From the NCBI RefSeq assembly GCF_000348785.1, contig NC_020520.1, positions 2,108,001-2,172,000 on the forward strand: DNA of 64,000 nt, given 5' to 3'. Below the pieces are notes generated by a model that ran no database searches, had not been told where the DNA came from, and worked only from the letters and a program-made list of their open reading frames with translations. This document shows positions 59,379-64,000 of the stretch, piece by piece. Source of the DNA: Ilumatobacter coccineus YM16-304 (lineage in GTDB: Bacteria > Actinomycetota > Acidimicrobiia > Acidimicrobiales > Ilumatobacteraceae). Each line of letters starts with the position of its first letter. The first letter of the stretch is position 1. The translations under genes and the position numbers were made by a program.

Positions 59379-60008
59379 ATGTCACTCTGGAAACGGACCA
59401 TGGACTACCTCGGTCTCGGTCCCGACGATGCGTACGACGACTACGACGGATACGACGAGCCGGAACCCCCGGCTCGACAGCAGCGCGCCCAGCGCGACGT
59501 CGAACCCGCCGATCAGCGCGCCCCTCGCGGGAACCGTGGCGGGTGGGAGCCCGAGGGTGAGCCGACGGTGCGCACCGTTGCTCCTCGACCGAGCTTCCCC
59601 TCCAAAGACTTCGACGCATCGGCGGCGGCCCGGCGGCCGTCGATGCAGCAACCGCACCAGTCTCCCGGACGTGGTGCCGACGACAGCGGCGTGCACATCC
59701 GCCCGAGCCAACCCGAACAACCCGCTCCGCAACCGCAGCTTCGCAGCATCCCAGGAGGATCCATGGAGCCCCACACCGTTCGCCCCCGCCGCTTCGACCA
59801 GGCGCAGGAAGTGGCCGACGCCTTCAAGAACGGCATGCCGGTCATCATGAATCTCGAAGGCACCGAACGCGATGTCGCACGCCGACTGATCGACTTCGCG
59901 AGCGGCATCTGTTACGCGCTCGATGGCACGATGGAGAAGGTGGCGACCGGCGTCTACCTGCTCAAGCCGCCGGCACGACCGCAGCGCTACGACGAATACG
60001 ACGACTGA
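59379..60008 (+). CDS. sepF: Cell division protein SepF
   Basis: A 209-residue protein that tethers FtsZ to the membrane. The N-terminal MSLWKRTMDYLGLG is the membrane-binding amphipathic helix. A linker of about 110 residues rich in Pro, Gln, Asp and Arg follows. The C-terminal core (HTVRPRRFDQAQEVADAF, VIMNLEGTERDVARRLIDF, SGICYALDGTMEKV) is the dimerising FtsZ-binding domain. The linker is longer than in Bacillus but usual for actinobacteria. The ATG has a strong GGAGG ribosome-binding site. Confidence 0.95.
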   Translation: MSLWKRTMDYLGLGPDDAYDDYDGYDEPEPPARQQRAQRDVEPADQRAPRGNRGGWEPEGEPTVRTVAPRPSFPSKDFDASAAARRPSMQQPHQSPGRGADDSGVHIRPSQPEQPAPQPQLRSIPGGSMEPHTVRPRRFDQAQEVADAFKNGMPVIMNLEGTERDVARRLIDFASGICYALDGTMEKVATGVYLLKPPARPQRYDEYDD

Positions 60009-60055
60009 CGAACACGACGACTGACTTCCCTCGGGAAAGAACGTAGAGGATCACC

Positions 60056-61033
60056 ATGGACATCAGCCCACAACGAGTGCGCACCGCTGAGTTCAAGACC
60101 GTCAAGAAAGGTCTCGACCCCGACGAAGTGCGGGCGTTCCTCGAGGAGGTCGCCGCCGAGCTCGAACGAGCGCAGAACCAGTCGACGGCGATGGAAGCCC
60201 GCGCCCGGGCCGCGGTCGCTCGACTCCAGGAGATCTCCGAGGCGACGCCGGCAGCACCCGCCGACGGTGCCGTCGAGCCTGCGCCCGCCGTGGCCGCAGT
60301 GCCCGAGCCCGCCGCCGACGTCGTTCCCTCGGTCGACCAGGCCGAGACGATCAGCCGCACGCTGTTGCTCGCTCAGCGCACGGCCGACACCGCCATTGCC
60401 GAAGCAGAGGCCGAAGCAGCCCGTCTGCGGACCGAAGCCGAAGCCGAGGCCACGAAGACCATCGCGAGCGCGCAGGAGATCAGCGAACGCCTGTCGACCG
60501 AAGCCCGCGAAGAAGCGCGCAAGCAGGGCGAGGCCGAGCGGATCCAGGTCGAGAGCGAAGTCAATGCGCTGCTCGCCCGTCGTGACTTCCTCGAATCCGA
60601 CGTCGACCACCTGCAGACGTTCCTCGTCGACGAGCGCAACCGGCTCCGCGAGGCCGCCAACGACATCCTCGAACTCGTCGAGCGCGTGCCGGCCGGCCTC
60701 GGAGAAGTGCGCCGACCGTTGCTGTCGGCCTCCGACGACGACGAACTCATCGCCGCGACGTCGGCCACCAGTGCCGGCGCCGCACCCGAGTCTGCGGCTG
60801 CCGAGCCCGCAGCGGAGCATCTCGTGACCCAGGAGATGCCGTCGATCGGCAGCGAGCGCGCCGCGAGCGACGCTGACGCTGGTGATGCGGCTGCCGACGA
60901 CGACGGCGGCTTCGACTGGTCGGGGGAGTCCGACGACACCGACGCTGACGCCAGTGATGACGACCCGCTCGTCATCCAGACCGACATCTCCGACGAGGGC
61001 CCGACCGGGTTCTCGTACGACAAGAACCGCTGA
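60056..61033 (+). CDS. DivIVA/Wag31-like polar growth and division protein
   Basis: A 325-residue protein. The N-terminal DivIVA domain ([32 protein letters not shown], about 1-50) binds curved membrane. A long coiled coil follows (about 100-230, Glu/Ala/Arg-rich), interrupted by a Pro/Ala linker at 65-95, and an acidic disordered tail of about 80 residues. In actinobacteria DivIVA (Wag31) directs polar growth and septum placement. AGAGGATC upstream is a ribosome-binding site. The gene lies between sepF and ileS; the yggT membrane gene often found there is absent. Confidence 0.9.
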   Translation: MDISPQRVRTAEFKTVKKGLDPDEVRAFLEEVAAELERAQNQSTAMEARARAAVARLQEISEATPAAPADGAVEPAPAVAAVPEPAADVVPSVDQAETISRTLLLAQRTADTAIAEAEAEAARLRTEAEAEATKTIASAQEISERLSTEAREEARKQGEAERIQVESEVNALLARRDFLESDVDHLQTFLVDERNRLREAANDILELVERVPAGLGEVRRPLLSASDDDELIAATSATSAGAAPESAAAEPAAEHLVTQEMPSIGSERAASDADAGDAAADDDGGFDWSGESDDTDADASDDDPLVIQTDISDEGPTGFSYDKNR

Positions 61034-61104
61034 CCGCCGGCGCCGCCGAACGGCGCGCGAACCTCCTGCGTTCAGGGGCCGTCGCGTCGGTAGCCTTGAC
61101 CGAC

Positions 61105-64000
61105 GTGGCATACCCGAACGTCGACCCGCAGCCAGACTTCCCAGCCCTCGAGCGCACGATTCTCGACCGCTGGGAGCGAGACGAGACGTTCGAAGCCTCG
61201 ATTGCGCAGCGCGAGGCCGGCGAGAACGGTGAGAACGAGTTCGTCTTCTACGACGGCCCGCCGTTCGCCAACGGACTCCCGCACTACGGGCACCTGCTGA
61301 CCGGGTACGTCAAAGACGCCATCCCGCGCTACCAGACCATGCGCGGCAAGCGCGTCGAGCGTCGCTTCGGCTGGGACTGCCACGGCTTGCCCGCCGAGGT
61401 CAAGGCCGAACAAGAACTCGGCATCTCCGGGCACCCCGAGATCGCCGCGTTCGGCATCGACAAGTTCAACGACGCCTGCCGGGCGAGCGTGCTGCAGTAC
61501 ACCGACGACTGGCGCAGCTACGTGACCCGTCAAGCTCGCTGGGTCGACTTCGACAACGACTACAAGACGCTCGACCTCTCGTACATGGAGAGCGTGATGT
61601 GGGCGTTCAAGACCCTGCACGACAAGGGGCTCATCTACGAAGGCTTCCGCGTGCTCGCGTACTGCTGGCGCTGCGAGACCCCGCTGTCGAACACCGAGAC
61701 CCGCATGGACGACACCTACCAGGATCGCCAGGACCCGGCGCTCACGGTCGGTTTCGAACTCGACACCGGCGAGAAGGTGCTGGCCTGGACCACCACGCCG
61801 TGGACGCTCCCGTCGAACCTCGCACTCGCCGTGGGCCCCGACATCGACTACGTCGTCGCCGAACAGGACGGCCAGCGGTACATCATCGCCGAAGCGCTCC
61901 TGCCCAACTACGCCGCCGAACTCGGTGAGGCCGAGATCGTCGAACGCATGAAGGGCACCGACCTGCTCGGACGCCGCTACACGCCGCTGTTCGACTATTT
62001 CGCTGATGCCACTCAGCATGGCACCGAGCAGGCGTTCCAGATCATCGCCGCCGACTTCGTGTCGGTCGACGACGGTACGGGCATCGTGCACATGGCGCCG
62101 GGCTTCGGCGAAGACGACCAGATCGCGTGCAACGAGGCCGGCATTCCGACGCTGTGCCCGATGGACGAGCACGGCCAGTACACCGCCGAGATCAGCGACT
62201 ACGTCGGACGTCACGTGTTCGACGCCAACCCCGACATCATCCGGGCGCTCAAAGACCGCGGCAGTCTCGCCGAGGGCGGTCCGGTCGTGCGCCACGCCAC
62301 CTACGACCACTCGTACCCGCACTGCTGGCGCTGCGCCGAGCCCCTCGTCTACCGCGCCGTGTCGTCGTGGTTCGTCGAGGTCACGAAGTTCCGTGACCGC
62401 ATGGTCGAACTCAACGAGCAGATCACCTGGCAGCCCGCGCACATCAAGGAGGGCAGCTTCGGCAAGTGGATCGCCAACGCCCGCGACTGGGCGATCAGTC
62501 GCAACCGCTTCTGGGGATCACCGATCCCGGTGTGGAAGTCCGACAACCCCGACTTCCCGCGCCTCGACGTGTACGGCTCGCTCGAGCAACTCCAGGCCGA
62601 CTTCGGCGTGGAGGTCACCGACCTGCACCGCCCGACGATCGACGACCTGGTGCGCCCGAACCCCGACGACCCGTCGGGGGAGTCGATGATGCGGCGCGTG
62701 CCCGAAGTGCTCGACTGCTGGTTCGAGTCGGGTTCGATGCCCTTCGCCCAAGTGCACTACCCGTTCGAGAACACCGAGTGGTTCGAGAACCACTATCCCG
62801 GCGACTTCATCGTCGAGTACATCGGCCAGACCCGCGGCTGGTTCTACACCCTCCACGTGTTGGCCACGGCCCTGTTCGACCGTCCGGCGTTCTCGTCGTG
62901 CGTGAGCCACGGCATCGTGCTCGGCGACGACGGCCAGAAGATGTCGAAGTCGCTCAACAACTATCCCGACCCCGTCGAGATGTTCGACAGCCACGGCGCC
63001 GATGCCATGCGCTGGCACCTGCTGAGCTCGTCGATCCTGCGCGGCAGCGACGGCATGGTCACCGAAGCCGGCATGCGCGAAACCGTCCGCCAGGTGCTGC
63101 TCCCGCTGTGGAACTCGTGGTACTTCCTGACGCTGTACGCCAACGCCGGCGGCCATCAGGGAACGGTGCGCACCGACTCGACCAACGTGCTCGACCGCTA
63201 CATCCTCGCGAAGACCCGCGACCTCACGGCCGACATGACCGAGTCGATGGACGCCTACGACCTGTTCGGCGCCTGCCAGCACGTGCGCACGTATCTCGAC
63301 GTGCTCACGAACTGGTACGTACGCCGCAGCCGCAGCCGCTTCTGGGAGGGCGACCACGATGCGATCGACACGCTGCACACGGTGCTGTCGACGCTGACGC
63401 GCCTCGCTGCTCCGCTCCTGCCGTTCATCTCCGAGGCGATCTCCGACGGGCTGCACGGCGACGAGTCGAGCGTCCACCTGGCCGACTGGCCCGCTGTCGA
63501 CGAGTTGCCGGCCGACGACGAACTCGTCGCGTCGATGGACCTCGCTCGCGACGTGTGCTCGTCGACGCTGTCGGTGCGCAAGGCGCATCAGCGGCGCGTT
63601 CGGCTCCCGCTCTCGTCGGTGACCGTTGCGTCGCCCGACGCCGAGCGACTCGCCGATTTCGCCGGCCTGATCGCCGACGAAGTCAACGTGCGCCACGTCG
63701 AACTCACCTCCGACGTGTCGTCGGTGGCGTCCGAAGAACTCAAGCTGGTGCCCGCCAAGCTGGGGCCGCGTCTGGGCAAAGACGTCCAGACCGTGATCAA
63801 GGCGCACAAGCAGGGCGACTGGAGCGTCGACGGTGACGTCGTGGTCGTCGGCGGCGTCGAACTGGTCGAGGGCGAGTACACGCTCGAGCAGGTGGCGTCC
63901 GACGATCAGGCGAGCACCGGACTCGGCAGTCATGCCGGCGTCGTCGCGCTCGACATCGTCGTCACCCCCGAACTCGAACTCGAAGGTCGCGCACGCGACC
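61105..64000 (+). CDS. ileS: Isoleucyl-tRNA synthetase (IleRS type 2), 3' partial
   Basis: The first 965 codons of a class I synthetase; the 3' end lies outside the window. The signature HYGH (61282-61293) is the HIGH motif in [16 protein letters not shown], and KMSKS is at 62938-62952 ([13 protein letters not shown]). WDCHGLPAE and the editing-domain region ([18 protein letters not shown]) are intact. The sequence is of the eukaryote-like type 2 found in many actinobacteria, which is generally less sensitive to mupirocin. The GTG has TAGCCT (61091-61096) eight bases upstream and no ribosome-binding site, so it is probably transcribed on its own. Confidence 0.96.
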   Translation, partial: MAYPNVDPQPDFPALERTILDRWERDETFEASIAQREAGENGENEFVFYDGPPFANGLPHYGHLLTGYVKDAIPRYQTMRGKRVERRFGWDCHGLPAEVKAEQELGISGHPEIAAFGIDKFNDACRASVLQYTDDWRSYVTRQARWVDFDNDYKTLDLSYMESVMWAFKTLHDKGLIYEGFRVLAYCWRCETPLSNTETRMDDTYQDRQDPALTVGFELDTGEKVLAWTTTPWTLPSNLALAVGPDIDYVVAEQDGQRYIIAEALLPNYAAELGEAEIVERMKGTDLLGRRYTPLFDYFADATQHGTEQAFQIIAADFVSVDDGTGIVHMAPGFGEDDQIACNEAGIPTLCPMDEHGQYTAEISDYVGRHVFDANPDIIRALKDRGSLAEGGPVVRHATYDHSYPHCWRCAEPLVYRAVSSWFVEVTKFRDRMVELNEQITWQPAHIKEGSFGKWIANARDWAISRNRFWGSPIPVWKSDNPDFPRLDVYGSLEQLQADFGVEVTDLHRPTIDDLVRPNPDDPSGESMMRRVPEVLDCWFESGSMPFAQVHYPFENTEWFENHYPGDFIVEYIGQTRGWFYTLHVLATALFDRPAFSSCVSHGIVLGDDGQKMSKSLNNYPDPVEMFDSHGADAMRWHLLSSSILRGSDGMVTEAGMRETVRQVLLPLWNSWYFLTLYANAGGHQGTVRTDSTNVLDRYILAKTRDLTADMTESMDAYDLFGACQHVRTYLDVLTNWYVRRSRSRFWEGDHDAIDTLHTVLSTLTRLAAPLLPFISEAISDGLHGDESSVHLADWPAVDELPADDELVASMDLARDVCSSTLSVRKAHQRRVRLPLSSVTVASPDAERLADFAGLIADEVNVRHVELTSDVSSVASEELKLVPAKLGPRLGKDVQTVIKAHKQGDWSVDGDVVVVGGVELVEGEYTLEQVASDDQASTGLGSHAGVVALDIVVTPELELEGRARD

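Noticed and set aside
61034-61104. Possible T-box riboswitch before ileS
   Set aside because: Only 71 bases separate divIVA and ileS, no T-box consensus or specifier loop is visible, and TAGCCT lies eight bases before the start.
1-64000. CRISPR arrays, tRNA genes and insertion sequences
   Set aside because: No regularly spaced repeats, no tRNA T-loop and acceptor pairing, and no transposase-like coding sequence were seen on either strand.

Overview
This window is a GC-rich, densely packed bacterial chromosome segment with many GTG and some TTG starts, short intergenic gaps and many 1-4 bp start/stop overlaps. A WhiB regulator, a DUF222/HNH protein, a DUF3040 protein, an MtrA-MtrB-LpqB-like cluster and an actinobacterial division gene order (ftsZ-pgeF-yggS-sepF-divIVA-ileS) place it in the Actinomycetota. 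The combination of a divergent MurG, leaderless-looking starts and overall style fits the class Acidimicrobiia (Ilumatobacter-like). That lineage call is inference; I could run no search. No plasmid, phage, insertion sequence, CRISPR array or tRNA is visible.

Layout. 1-3.6 kb: 3' part of a class A penicillin-binding protein, a coiled-coil zinc-ribbon protein, a DUF457-like membrane protein and a histidine phosphatase. 3.8-9.2 kb (minus strand): DUF222/HNH protein, RNase P RNA, two exported ferritin-like proteins, and an FGGY kinase with a membrane partner. 9.3-13.8 kb: a rubrerythrin-like protein that has lost its apparent metal ligands, an Fe-S protein, WhiB, TrpD and homoserine kinase. 13.8-22.7 kb: a DEDD exonuclease/GIY-YIG fusion, a NYN nuclease-like protein, a membrane-anchored unknown, a four-cysteine small protein, QueG, a GT4 glycosyltransferase, a membrane protein, an SRPBCC protein and an ROK kinase. 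22.7-28.3 kb: pyrophosphatase, aminotransferase, ACT protein, glycerol kinase, phosphofructokinase. 28.3-32.3 kb (minus): an MtrA-MtrB-LpqB-like signalling operon and an inositol-monophosphatase operon. 32.3-41.5 kb: DinB, DUF3040 protein, a MoxR-DUF58-transglutaminase operon, an ROK-like protein lacking its phosphate-binding motif, an acyl-CoA dehydrogenase with a palindromic operator candidate, and small proteins including an HNH enzyme.

42.2-64 kb is the division and cell-wall (dcw) cluster: mraZ-rsmH-ftsL-ftsI-murE-mraY-murD-ftsW-murG-murC-murB-ftsQ-ftsZ-pgeF-yggS-sepF-divIVA-ileS. Nearly every junction from mraZ to ftsQ overlaps, so this is one coupled operon. It makes the peptidoglycan precursor, flips and polymerises it at the septum, and supplies Z-ring components and positioning proteins. 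murF is missing from its usual place between murE and mraY. A ladder of TGGGG repeats at about 10-bp period upstream of mraZ is a likely MraZ-binding site.

Three window-wide signals stand out. First, many first-in-operon genes carry an xAxxxT hexamer 6-8 nt before the start codon and no ribosome-binding site, as expected for leaderless mRNAs; the same geometry precedes the predicted 5' end of RNase P RNA. Second, a family of long hairpins with a TTTGTCTC/GAGACAAA core sits at gene ends. Third, several family members show altered signature residues (MurG, MurD, rubrerythrin-like, ROK-like, PfkA, FGGY kinase). The longest stretches without a gene are about 290-300 bases (11179-11469 and 42000-42297), and both hold regulatory-looking sequence.
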